Source: Dyella_D sp052115385
Lineage (GTDB): Bacteria > Pseudomonadota > Gammaproteobacteria > Xanthomonadales > Rhodanobacteraceae
Direction of reading: 5' to 3'
Assembly (NCBI RefSeq): GCF_052115385.1
Contig: NZ_JBFRGP010000017.1
Location: 4,123-68,122 of the forward strand
DNA length: 64,000 bases
In this document: one piece after another, positions 34,364-42,133 of the stretch
Layout: each line of letters begins with the position of its first letter
How positions within the stretch are numbered: the stretch's first letter is position 1
The notes under the pieces: generated by a model
What the model saw: only the letters and a program-made list of their open reading frames with translations
Databases searched by the model: none
What the model was told of the DNA's origin: nothing
Program-made: the position numbers and the translations under genes

Positions 34364-35340
34364 CGCGGTTCCTCGGTCTTCTGCTCGAACGCCTCGTAGG
34401 CGCGCACGATCTTCGCCACCAGCGGGTGGCGCACCACGTCGCGCGAGGTGAAGAAGGTGAAGCTGATGCCGTCCACGCCGCGCAGCACCTCGATCGCATG
34501 GCGCAGGCCCGAACGCACGTTGCGCGGCAGGTCGACCTGGCTGACGTCGCCGGTGATCACCGCCACCGAGCCGAAGCCGATGCGGGTCAGGAACATCTTC
34601 ATCTGCTCGACCGTGGTGTTCTGCGCCTCGTCGAGGATCACGTACGAATCGTTGAGCGTGCGGCCGCGCATATAAGCCAGCGGCGCGATCTCGATCACGT
34701 TGCGCTCGATCAGCTTGGCCACTTTCTCGAAGCCGAGCATTTCGTACAGCGCGTCGTACAGCGGGCGCAGATAGGGGTCGACCTTCTGCGACAGGTCGCC
34801 CGGCAGGAAGCCCAGCTTCTCGCCGGCCTCGACCGCGGGACGCACCAGCAGCAGGCGCTGCATGCGGTTCGCTTCCAGTGCTTCCACCGCGCTGGCGACG
34901 GCCAGGTAGGTCTTGCCGGTGCCGGCCGGGCCGACGCCGAAACTGATGTCGTGCGTGGTGATCGCGTGCAGGTAGCGCGCCTGGTTCGGGCCGCGGCCCT
35001 TGATCACGCCGCGCTTGACCTTGATCACCACTTCCTGCGCGCTCTCGGCTGCTTCGGCGGTGAGCGCGTCGATGCCGGATTCGGCCAGGTGCAGGTTGAT
35101 GCGCGGGCCGCTGAGGGCCTCGTGTTCGGTGCTGGCGTACAGCGCGCGCAGCACTTTTTCCGCCGCACGCGCGGCGGCGTCCTCGCCGATCACCTGGAAC
35201 AGCGTGCCGCGATGGTCGATTTCCACGCCCAGGCGCAGTTCGATCTGGCGCAGGTGTTCGTCGAAGGGGCCGCAGAGGTTGGCGAGGCGGGCGTTGTCTT
35301 CGGGGTCTAGCGTGAAGTCGCGCTGATTGAGCTCAGTCAT
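34360..35340 (-). CDS. ybeZ: PhoH-like ATPase YbeZ
   Basis: 326 aa. An N-terminal KH-like region is followed by the PhoH P-loop domain with GPAGTGKTYLAVA (about 139-151), the Walker B region YVILDEAQNTT (about 232-242) and the ITGDVSQVDLP block. YbeZ partners YbeY in RNA processing. In E. coli the order is miaB-ybeZ-ybeY-ybeX-lnt; here miaB is 3.9 kb away beyond an efflux operon. The gene is divergent from the tetR gene. Confidence 0.93.
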   Translation of the reverse strand: MTELNQRDFTLDPEDNARLANLCGPFDEHLRQIELRLGVEIDHRGTLFQVIGEDAAARAAEKVLRALYASTEHEALSGPRINLHLAESGIDALTAEAAESAQEVVIKVKRGVIKGRGPNQARYLHAITTHDISFGVGPAGTGKTYLAVASAVEALEANRMQRLLLVRPAVEAGEKLGFLPGDLSQKVDPYLRPLYDALYEMLGFEKVAKLIERNVIEIAPLAYMRGRTLNDSYVILDEAQNTTVEQMKMFLTRIGFGSVAVITGDVSQVDLPRNVRSGLRHAIEVLRGVDGISFTFFTSRDVVRHPLVAKIVRAYEAFEQKTEEPR

Positions 35341-35414
35341 AGGCGCGCGAGAGTAGCGCGGGGAAGGGACCGGGGCTACCGGGGCGATCGATCCGAGCGG
35401 GCTGCACTTGCTAA

Positions 35415-35432
35415 TAATTAATCATTTAATTA
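35415..35432. promoter_or_regulatory. TetR-type operator/promoter of the efflux operon
   Basis: A perfect palindrome TAATTAA-TCAT-TTAATTA in an AT-only block (35411-35440), in sharp contrast to the GC-rich surroundings, placed 12 bases before the tetR ATG. Size and position suit autoregulation by the TetR-family protein, and the AT block probably contains the -10 element. Confidence 0.6.
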
Positions 35433-35443
35433 ATTTAATCCAC

Positions 35444-36118
35444 ATGGCCCGATCCAAGTCCCCCGCAACGCCCCGCCGTGCCGCCGGCCGCCCCGTCAAG
35501 GAAGACCGCGACCTGCGCGCGCATCTGCTGGATGTGGCGCTGGGCCGCTTCGCCCGCGACGGCATCGGCGCCACGCCGCTGCGCGCGATCGCCACCGAGG
35601 CGGGCGTGACGCCGGCGATGCTGCATTACTACTTCGGCGACAAGCAGCAGTTGAAGCAGGCGGTGATCGACGAGCGCCTGCTGCCCGCGCTCGCGCCGCT
35701 GCGCGATCACCTGGCGCTGAGCGTGAGCGAACCTGCGGCGCTGGCGGCGACCTTCGTGCGCGGCATCGGCGAAGTGCTGGCGCGGCATCCGTGGCTGCCG
35801 CCGCTGTGGGTGCGCGAAGTGCTGTGCGAAGGCGGCGAGCTGCGCGAGGTGCTGTTCCATCACCTGCTGCCGCGCCTGCCGCAGATGCTGGCGCAGCGTT
35901 TCGCCGCCGCGCAGGCGGCGGGGACGCTCAATCCGCGGCTGGATCCGCGCCTGCTGGTGGTGTCGCTGATCGGACTTACCCTGTTTCCCGCTGCGGGCGC
36001 GCCGATCTGGCGGCGTGTGTTCGAGGCCGACGAGCTTCGTCCCGAGGACCTGGTCAATCACGCGCTGGCCCTGCTCGAAGGCGGCCTGGGTGCGCTTCCA
36101 TCCGGAGCTTCTGCATGA
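35444..36118 (+). CDS. TetR family transcriptional regulator
   Basis: 224 aa from ATG 35444; a longer frame would translate the operator and is rejected. The N-terminal helix-turn-helix (about residues 20-70: LDVALGRFARDGIGATPLRAIATEAGVTPAMLHYYFGDK) is typical. The C-terminal domain resembles that of CecR (YbiH), which in E. coli controls the ybhGFSR export genes. It heads a four-gene operon in which every junction overlaps by ATGA or GTGA, so it probably represses itself and the transporter. Confidence 0.9.
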   Translation: MARSKSPATPRRAAGRPVKEDRDLRAHLLDVALGRFARDGIGATPLRAIATEAGVTPAMLHYYFGDKQQLKQAVIDERLLPALAPLRDHLALSVSEPAALAATFVRGIGEVLARHPWLPPLWVREVLCEGGELREVLFHHLLPRLPQMLAQRFAAAQAAGTLNPRLDPRLLVVSLIGLTLFPAAGAPIWRRVFEADELRPEDLVNHALALLEGGLGALPSGASA

Positions 36119-37068
36119 GCCGATATCTCTTCGCCCTGCTGCTGGCCTGCGCGCTGGCCGCCTGCAGCAAGGCGCCGCCGCAGGCGCTGGGCACGCTGGA
36201 ATACGACCGCATCGGCATGCCCGCGCCCGCGGCCGAACGCGTGGTGGCGATCAAGGTGCGCGAAGGCGAGCAGGTGGTGGCGGGGCAGCCCTTGCTCGAA
36301 CTGGATCCCACGCATACCCAGGCCGATCTGGCCGCGGCCGAGGCGCAGGCGCGGCAACAGCAGGCGAATCTGCTGGAGCTGCGCGTGGGGCCGCGCCAGG
36401 AAGACATCGCCAAGGCGCGCGCCGATCTCGCCGCCGCCGAAGCGCAGGCGCGGGATGCGCGTGCCTACTACCAGCGGCTGCTGCCGTTGCAGAAGAACAA
36501 CTACGCTGCGGCCTCCGATATCGATCACGCGCGTGCCGCGGCCGGCAACGCCGACGGCCAGGTCGCCGCCGCGAAGGCGTCGCTCGACACGCTGCTGCAC
36601 GGCACGCGTCCTGAGCAGATCGCGCAGGGCGAAGCGGCGCTGGCCGCCGCGCAGGCGCAGGCGGAGTCGCAGAAGGTGCTGCTCGGCAAGCTCGCGCTGG
36701 TAGCGCCGCGTGCGGGCCGCGTCGACAGCCTGCCGTACAAGCTGGGCGACCAGGCGCCGGTCGGCTCGCCACTGGTGGTGCTGCTGGCGGGTGCTGCACC
36801 GTACGCGCGCATCTATCTGCAGGAGCCGCAGCGGGCCGGGTTGCGCGTCGGCGACAGCGTGCGGGTGCACGTCGATGGCCGCGACAAGGTGTACCAGGGC
36901 AAGGTCCGGCTGATTCGCAGCGAGCCGGAGTTCACGCCGTACTACGCCCTGATCGGCGAGGACGCGGCACGCCTGAGCTATCTGGCCGAAGTGACGCTGG
37001 GGCCGGATGCCGCGGATCTGCCGGTCGGCATGCCGGTTCGTGTCGACTATCCCGAGGCGAAGCCGTGA
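36115..37068 (+). CDS. HlyD/YbhG-like membrane fusion lipoprotein
   Basis: 317 aa. It starts with a lipoprotein signal (MSRYLFALLLACALAACSK; lipobox LAAC), then a biotinyl-lipoyl half-motif (ERVVAIKVREGEQVVAGQPLLELD), a long coiled-coil hairpin rich in Ala/Gln/Glu (about 65-185), the second lipoyl half (LVAPRAGRVDSLPYKLGDQ) and a beta-barrel. It would connect the ABC exporter to an outer-membrane channel. ATG overlaps the tetR stop. Confidence 0.9.
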   Translation: MSRYLFALLLACALAACSKAPPQALGTLEYDRIGMPAPAAERVVAIKVREGEQVVAGQPLLELDPTHTQADLAAAEAQARQQQANLLELRVGPRQEDIAKARADLAAAEAQARDARAYYQRLLPLQKNNYAAASDIDHARAAAGNADGQVAAAKASLDTLLHGTRPEQIAQGEAALAAAQAQAESQKVLLGKLALVAPRAGRVDSLPYKLGDQAPVGSPLVVLLAGAAPYARIYLQEPQRAGLRVGDSVRVHVDGRDKVYQGKVRLIRSEPEFTPYYALIGEDAARLSYLAEVTLGPDAADLPVGMPVRVDYPEAKP

Positions 37069-38069
37069 GTGGCGGAGCTGGCAACGGCGAGCCTGGCAAC
37101 GGTGAGCCTGGCAACGGCGACGTCGCCATCCGCGCGCGTGGCCTGACCAAGCGCTTCGGCAGTTTCACCGCGGTCGACCATGTCGATCTCGAAGTGCCGG
37201 CGCGGCATGTCTACGGTTTCCTCGGCCCGAACGGCTCCGGCAAGTCCACCACCATCCGCATGCTGTGCGGCTTGCTGACACCCAGCGACGGCGAGATCGA
37301 CGTGCTCGGCCTGAGCGTGCCGCGTGAAGCGGAAGCGCTGCGCAAGCGCATCGGCTACATGACGCAGAAGTTCTCGCTGTTCGACGACCTCGGCGTGCGC
37401 GAGAACCTGGAATTCATGGCGGCGGTGCAGGGTGTGCCGAAGGCGCGCACGGCCCAACGCATCGACGAACTGATCGAGCAATACCATTTCGGCGACCGGC
37501 AGAAGCAACTGGCCGGCACCATGAGCGGCGGCCAGAAACAGCGCCTCGCGCTGGCCTGCGCGGTGATCCACGATCCCGAGCTGCTGTTCCTCGACGAACC
37601 CACCAGCGCGGTGGACCCGGAGTCGCGCCGCGATTTCTGGGAAAAACTTTTCGAACTGACCGACGCCGGCACCACCATGCTGGTGTCGACGCATCTGATG
37701 GACGAGGCCGAGCGCTGCCATCGACTGGCCGTGCTCGACCGCGGCGTGCTGGTCGCCGACGGCACGCCGGGCGAGCTCACCGACCGCTTGGAAGGCCGCA
37801 CCTTCGTCGTCGCCAGCGCGCAACCGCGGCGTGCGCAGCAGCCGCTGGCGCAGGCGGAAGATGTGCTCGGCGTGGCCCAGGTCGGCAACGAGTTGCGGGT
37901 GATCGTGCGCGAAGGGCTGGCCGACGGCGACGAGGCGCTGGCGCGCCTGAAGAAGGTGCTGGCCGAGCGCGACCCGCAGGCGCGCATCGAGCCGGTCAAG
38001 CCCAATCTCGAAGACGTATTCGTCGCCGTCACCCGTCAGCAGCATCCCGGGCAGGAGCGCGCGGCATGA
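37065..38069 (+). CDS. ABC transporter ATP-binding protein (drug/ABC-2 exporter type)
   Basis: 334 aa. Walker A GPNGSGKSTT (about 54-63), Q-loop near GYMTQKFSLF, signature MSGGQKQR (about 153-160) and Walker B LLFLDEPTS are all present, followed by a C-terminal regulatory tail as in CcmA-type ATPases. Only one nucleotide-binding domain, whereas E. coli YbhF has two. The N-terminus carries a tandem GNGEP repeat. Start GTG 37065 overlaps the hlyD stop. Confidence 0.92.
   Translation: MSGGAGNGEPGNGEPGNGDVAIRARGLTKRFGSFTAVDHVDLEVPARHVYGFLGPNGSGKSTTIRMLCGLLTPSDGEIDVLGLSVPREAEALRKRIGYMTQKFSLFDDLGVRENLEFMAAVQGVPKARTAQRIDELIEQYHFGDRQKQLAGTMSGGQKQRLALACAVIHDPELLFLDEPTSAVDPESRRDFWEKLFELTDAGTTMLVSTHLMDEAERCHRLAVLDRGVLVADGTPGELTDRLEGRTFVVASAQPRRAQQPLAQAEDVLGVAQVGNELRVIVREGLADGDEALARLKKVLAERDPQARIEPVKPNLEDVFVAVTRQQHPGQERAA
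37078..37120 (+). repeat. 15-bp tandem repeat inside the ATPase gene start
   Basis: Nearly three copies of CTGGCAACGGYGAGC, period 15, encoding GNGEP-GNGEP-GNGD. As the period is a multiple of three, changes in copy number would keep the frame. Confidence 0.8.
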
Positions 38070-39175
38070 GCTGGCGCCGGCTCTGGGCGATCGTGCTGAA
38101 GGAGCTGCGGCAGATGAGCCGCGACCGCATCACGCTGGCCATGATCGTCGGCATTCCGGTGATCCAGCTGGTGCTGTTCGGCTATGCGATCAATACCAAC
38201 CTGCGCGGCCTCGACGCCGGTATCGCCGACCAGGCCAACACTGCCGGCTCGCGAGCGCTGGTGATGGACATGCTGGCGACCGGCGTGATCGCGCCGGTGG
38301 CGCACGTCAACACGCCGGACGAACTGATGACCTTGCTGCGCCGTGGCGAAATCAGCATCGGCCTGGTGGTTCCGCCGGATTTCGAGCGCCGCCGTTATGA
38401 CGGGCGCCAGGTGGCGCAGATCATGGTCGACGGCAGCGACAACGTGGTGCAGAGCGCTGCCGTGCAGTTGGCGCAGGTGCCGGTGGACAGCTCGGTGCCG
38501 GACACGCGCGCGCCGCTGGTCAGCACGCCGGCGGCCGGGCCGATCAGCATCGTCAGTTTCTACAATCCGCAGCGGCGCTCGGCGGTGAATATCGTGCCGG
38601 GGCTGATCGGCGTGATCCTCACCATGACCATGGTGCTGTTCACCGGGATCGCCATCGTGCGCGAACGCGAGCGCGGCAATATGGAGCTGCTGATCGCCAC
38701 GCCGCTGACCAGCGCCGAGCTGATGGTGGGCAAGGTGCTGCCGTATATCGGCATCGGCCTGGTGCAGACCACGGTGATCCTGGCACTGGGGCGCTGGCTG
38801 TTCACGGTGCCGGTCCATGGCAGCCTGCTGGACGTCTATCTCGCCGCGGGCCTGCTGATCCTCGCCAACCTGACCATGGGGCTGCTGATTTCCACGCGCG
38901 CGCAATCGCAGTTCCAGGCGATGCAGATGACTTTCTTCGTGTTCCTGCCGTCGATCCTGCTGTCGGGCTTCATGTTCCCGTTCGCCGGCATGCCGCAGGC
39001 GGCGCAGTGGCTGGCGGAGATCCTGCCGCTGACGCATTTCCTGCGGCTGATCCGCGGCATCATGCTGCGCGGGGCGAGCCTGTGGGAGCTGTGGCGCGAG
39101 GTGGCGGCGCTGGTGGCGTTCACCGCCGTGATGATGACGGCGGCGATCCTGCGTTTCCGCAAGCGGCTGGATTGA
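38066..39175 (+). CDS. ABC-2 type transporter permease
   Basis: 369 aa. One N-terminal helix (about 20-40), a large extracytoplasmic region (about 45-175) and five C-terminal helices (ending with the helix before RFRKRLD) match the YbhS/YbhR class of drug exporters. LPLTHFLRLIRGIMLRG near the C-terminus is the ABC-2 signature. Single permease, so the exporter is probably a homodimer. ATG overlaps the ATPase stop; the operon ends at a REP pair. Confidence 0.92.
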   Translation: MSWRRLWAIVLKELRQMSRDRITLAMIVGIPVIQLVLFGYAINTNLRGLDAGIADQANTAGSRALVMDMLATGVIAPVAHVNTPDELMTLLRRGEISIGLVVPPDFERRRYDGRQVAQIMVDGSDNVVQSAAVQLAQVPVDSSVPDTRAPLVSTPAAGPISIVSFYNPQRRSAVNIVPGLIGVILTMTMVLFTGIAIVRERERGNMELLIATPLTSAELMVGKVLPYIGIGLVQTTVILALGRWLFTVPVHGSLLDVYLAAGLLILANLTMGLLISTRAQSQFQAMQMTFFVFLPSILLSGFMFPFAGMPQAAQWLAEILPLTHFLRLIRGIMLRGASLWELWREVAALVAFTAVMMTAAILRFRKRLD

Positions 39176-39181
39176 ACGGGT

Positions 39182-39269
39182 AGGTTGGGGTGAGCCGAAG
39201 GCGAACCCCAACGGTGCGATGCGTTCGAATGTCGCGATGTTGGGGTTCGCCTTCGGCTCACCCCAACCT
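39182..39269. repeat. REP-type inverted repeat pair at a convergent junction
   Basis: Two 31-base arms (39182-39212 and 39239-39269) are perfect reverse complements around a 26-base loop. The unit is the same as at 28405-28493 except that the core ATA reads GAA, and the other arm has changed to match. It fills the gap between the permease and miaB stops. Confidence 0.85.
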
Positions 39270-39272
39270 GCG

Positions 39273-40601
39273 TCATGCCGTGTGCAGGCGGCCGCGCAGC
39301 GAATTGGCCATCGCCTCGGTGATCACCACGTCGATGAACTGGCCGATCATGCGGGCATGGCCGGGGAAGTTCACGTAGCGCATGTTCTCGGTGCGGCCGG
39401 TGAACTCGTTGGGGTCCTTCTTGCTCGGCTTCTCCACCAGCACGCGCTGCACGCTGCCGACCATCGCCTGGTTGATCTGCCGGGCGTTGGCGTTGATCGC
39501 CGCCTGCAGGCGCTCCAGGCGCCGGTGCTTGACCGCCAACGGCGTGTCGTCGGCCAGGTTGGCGGCCGGGGTGCCGGGGCGGGAGGAGAAGATGAAGGAG
39601 AAGCTCTGGTCGAAGCCGATGTCTTCGATCAGCTTCATGGTCTTGTCGAAATCCTCGTCGGTCTCGCCGGGGAAGCCGACGATGAAGTCGGAGGAGATGC
39701 TGATGTCCGGGCGCACCGCGCGCAGCTTGCGGATCTTCTGCTTGAATTCCAGCGCGGTGTAGCCGCGCTTCATCGCGCTGAGGATGCGGTCGGAGCCGGC
39801 CTGCACCGGCAGGTGCAGGTAGTTGGCCAGCTGCGGCACGTTGGCGTAGGCCTCGACCAGCGAGTCGGAGAACTCCAGCGGATGCGAGGTGGTGAAGCGG
39901 ATGCGGCCGATGCCGTCGATCTGCGCGATGGCATGGATCAGCACGGCCAGGTCCGCGCTGCCGCCGTCGTGGGTGGCGCCGCGGTAGGCATTGACGTTCT
40001 GGCCCAGCAGGTTCACTTCGCGCACGCCCTGCGCGGCCAATTGGGCGACCTCGACCACCACGTCGTCGAACGGGCGGCTGATTTCCTCGCCGCGGGTGTA
40101 GGGCACCACGCAGTAGGAACAGTACTTGGAGCAGCCTTCCATGATCGAGACGAAGGCGGTCGGGCCTTCGGCGCGCGGTTCCGGCAGGCGGTCGAACTTC
40201 TCGATCTCGGGGAAGCTGATGTCGACCTGCGGCTTGCCGGTGGCGCGCTTGGCCTCGATCAGCTCGGGCAGGCGGTGCAGGGTCTGCGGGCCGAATACCA
40301 GGTCCACGTGCGGCGCGCGCTTGATGATGGCCTCGCCTTCCTGCGAGGCGACGCAGCCGCCGACGCCGATCAGCACGGCCTTGCCGCCCTGCTTGTATTC
40401 CTTCCAGCGGCCGAGCTGGCTGAAGACCTTTTCCTGCGCCTTCTCGCGGATCGAGCAGGTATTGACGAGGATCACGTCGGCTTCGGACTCGTCCTGGGTC
40501 AGCTCCAGGCCGTGCGAGGCCTTGAGCACGTCGGCCATCTTGGCCGAGTCGTACTCGTTCATCTGGCAGCCGTGGGTCTTGATGAAAAGCTTGCCGCTCA
40601 T
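39273..40601 (-). CDS. miaB: tRNA-2-methylthio-N6-dimethylallyladenosine synthase
   Basis: Radical-SAM methylthiotransferase acting on i6A37 of tRNAs. 442 aa from ATG 40601 (MSGKLFIKTHGCQMN). The N-terminal UPF0004 domain carries cysteines at KTHGCQMN, NTCSIREKA and GVGGCVASQ; the radical-SAM triad is in CSKYCSYCVVPYTRG (about 146-160). A TRAM domain ends the protein. Normally adjacent to ybeZ. Confidence 0.96.
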   Translation of the reverse strand: MSGKLFIKTHGCQMNEYDSAKMADVLKASHGLELTQDESEADVILVNTCSIREKAQEKVFSQLGRWKEYKQGGKAVLIGVGGCVASQEGEAIIKRAPHVDLVFGPQTLHRLPELIEAKRATGKPQVDISFPEIEKFDRLPEPRAEGPTAFVSIMEGCSKYCSYCVVPYTRGEEISRPFDDVVVEVAQLAAQGVREVNLLGQNVNAYRGATHDGGSADLAVLIHAIAQIDGIGRIRFTTSHPLEFSDSLVEAYANVPQLANYLHLPVQAGSDRILSAMKRGYTALEFKQKIRKLRAVRPDISISSDFIVGFPGETDEDFDKTMKLIEDIGFDQSFSFIFSSRPGTPAANLADDTPLAVKHRRLERLQAAINANARQINQAMVGSVQRVLVEKPSKKDPNEFTGRTENMRYVNFPGHARMIGQFIDVVITEAMANSLRGRLHTA

Positions 40602-40728
40602 GGCGCTGGTACCGGTCGAGTGGAGGGGCGCTGGGCGCCGAACCGCGCAGTTTACGCGTCCGTTGCCATGCATGCCAGCGAAGGGCCAGTACGATCAGTG
40701 ACTTGCGTCGTTGTAGCAACTGAAAGAG

Positions 40729-40897
40729 CCCCTCTCCCACCGGGAGAGGGGTTGGGGTGAGGGTACGGGCGAAGCGCAAGAGTGATGTGCACGACTCCGG
40801 CCGAACCCTCATCCGCCTGCCGGCACCTTCCTCGCTCCTCAAAGCCGGGCACATCCCTGTGCCCTCCCCGCGTGCTCCCGGAGGGAGAAGGGTTCGC
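40729..40897. repeat. Dispersed CCTCTCCC/GGGAGAGG intergenic repeat
   Basis: Begins with a 10-bp perfect stem (CCCCTCTCCC-ACC-GGGAGAGGGG, 40729-40751), runs through TTGGGGTGAGGGTACGGGC and ends with CCGAACCCTCATCCGCC...GGAGGGAGAAGGG. This type of mobile-looking intergenic repeat is common in xanthomonads and relatives. It fills much of the 40602-40999 gap between miaB and the transglycosylase; the rest of the gap shows no gene. Confidence 0.7.
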
Positions 40898-40999
40898 TTT
40901 AGGGGATTGAGGGACAGCCGGGCGCCACTGTTTGGCGCGGCGCACGAAACCGTAAGCCGGCGCTTGGCTTGGGTTCTGCCCAGGGGCACACTGCGCGCC

Positions 41000-42130
41000 A
41001 TGTCTGACGCCGAGCGACAAGGGGAAAGCTTCGGCTCGTCTTCGCGGGCTTTCCGTACCGGCCTGGCCTTGTGCCGGGCCGCAACCGCGTGCGCGCTGCT
41101 GAGCGGGCTGCTGTGGCTGGCGCCGGCGCAGGCGGGGTCGCTGTATCGCTGCACGGGCTCGTCGGGCGAGACGGTCTACAGCAACAGCGTGCAGGGTTAT
41201 CAGGGTTGCCAGAAGATCGCGACTGTGGCCGACACGGTGCCGCGCGCCGCGAAGCCGAAGGCCAAGGCCGTGTCGCCGGCCGCGCCGGTCAGCTCGCTGG
41301 CCTGGGTGCAGGGCAGGGTGCAGACCTCGGCGCAGGCCTTGCCGGAGCCGTCCCTGGTCGGCGTGCATGGCGACGTGGCCACCACCGGCCGTGCCTTGCC
41401 GCCGCCGCCCGCGGCACCGGCAGGCAAGCCGGGGCAGTGGAGTTACAGCGAGGCGAAGGCCGGCAGCGAGACCGTCGCCGCCGCCGCGCCCCCGGCGCCC
41501 GCGCCGGAAAGCGACCGCGTGCTGCGCGGCGCGGTGTACCGCGTGACGCGTCCGGACGGGACGGTCGAATACACCAATATGAAACCGGCAGGTCCCGGCA
41601 CGCATGCCGTGACCATGCTGTTCACCTATATCTCCACCTGCGTCGCCTGCAACCTGCATTCGACGATCCGCTGGAACAGCGTGGAGCTCAACCTCACCGC
41701 CTATGCGGACACCATCCGCCTGGCCAGCAGCGAGTTCGGCCTGGACGAGGCCTTCCTGCGCGCGATCATCCACGCCGAAAGCGCGTACAACCCGCGCGCG
41801 CTGTCGCTCAAGGGTGCGCAGGGCCTGATGCAGCTGATGCCGGCCACGGCCAACGACATGGGTGTGCGCGATGCGTTCGATGCGGACCAGAACATCCGCG
41901 GCGGCGCGCGCTATCTCGCCTTGTTGCTGAAGAACTTCAACGGCGACGAGCGCCTTGCGGCGGCGGCATATAACGCCGGCCCCGGTGCGGTGCAGCGCTA
42001 CAGCGGCGTGCCGCCGTATGCGGAAACGCAGGTCTACGTCGAGCGCGTGGGCACGCTGCGCAAGCGCTATGGCGCGGTGGTGCGCACGCCGGTGGCCTCG
42101 GCGCAGGACGCGCGGCCCGGGCGCGGCTGA
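41000..42130 (+). CDS. Lytic transglycosylase (SLT domain) with two DUF4124-like segments
   Basis: 376 aa from ATG 41000. A hydrophobic segment with an APAQAG end (about 25-46) looks like a signal peptide behind a long basic N-region. A DUF4124-like segment follows (GSLYRCTGSSGETVYSN), then a Pro/Ala-rich linker, a second such segment (GAVYRVTRPDGTVEYTN) and, from about 225, the transglycosylase domain with the catalytic Glu in AIIHAESAYNP, GAQGLMQLMPATA and AAYNAGPGAVQ. It cleaves peptidoglycan glycan strands to 1,6-anhydro ends. Convergent with the protease gene, 3 bases apart. Confidence 0.9.
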   Translation: MSDAERQGESFGSSSRAFRTGLALCRAATACALLSGLLWLAPAQAGSLYRCTGSSGETVYSNSVQGYQGCQKIATVADTVPRAAKPKAKAVSPAAPVSSLAWVQGRVQTSAQALPEPSLVGVHGDVATTGRALPPPPAAPAGKPGQWSYSEAKAGSETVAAAAPPAPAPESDRVLRGAVYRVTRPDGTVEYTNMKPAGPGTHAVTMLFTYISTCVACNLHSTIRWNSVELNLTAYADTIRLASSEFGLDEAFLRAIIHAESAYNPRALSLKGAQGLMQLMPATANDMGVRDAFDADQNIRGGARYLALLLKNFNGDERLAAAAYNAGPGAVQRYSGVPPYAETQVYVERVGTLRKRYGAVVRTPVASAQDARPGRG

Positions 42131-42133
42131 GGC

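Noticed and set aside
35408..35443. Earlier TTG start for the TetR gene
   Set aside because: It would translate the palindromic operator as an Ile/Asn-rich peptide; ATG 35444 fits the family N-terminus.
28405..39269. CRISPR-like repeats
   Set aside because: Only inverted repeat pairs far apart; no regularly spaced direct repeats or cas genes.
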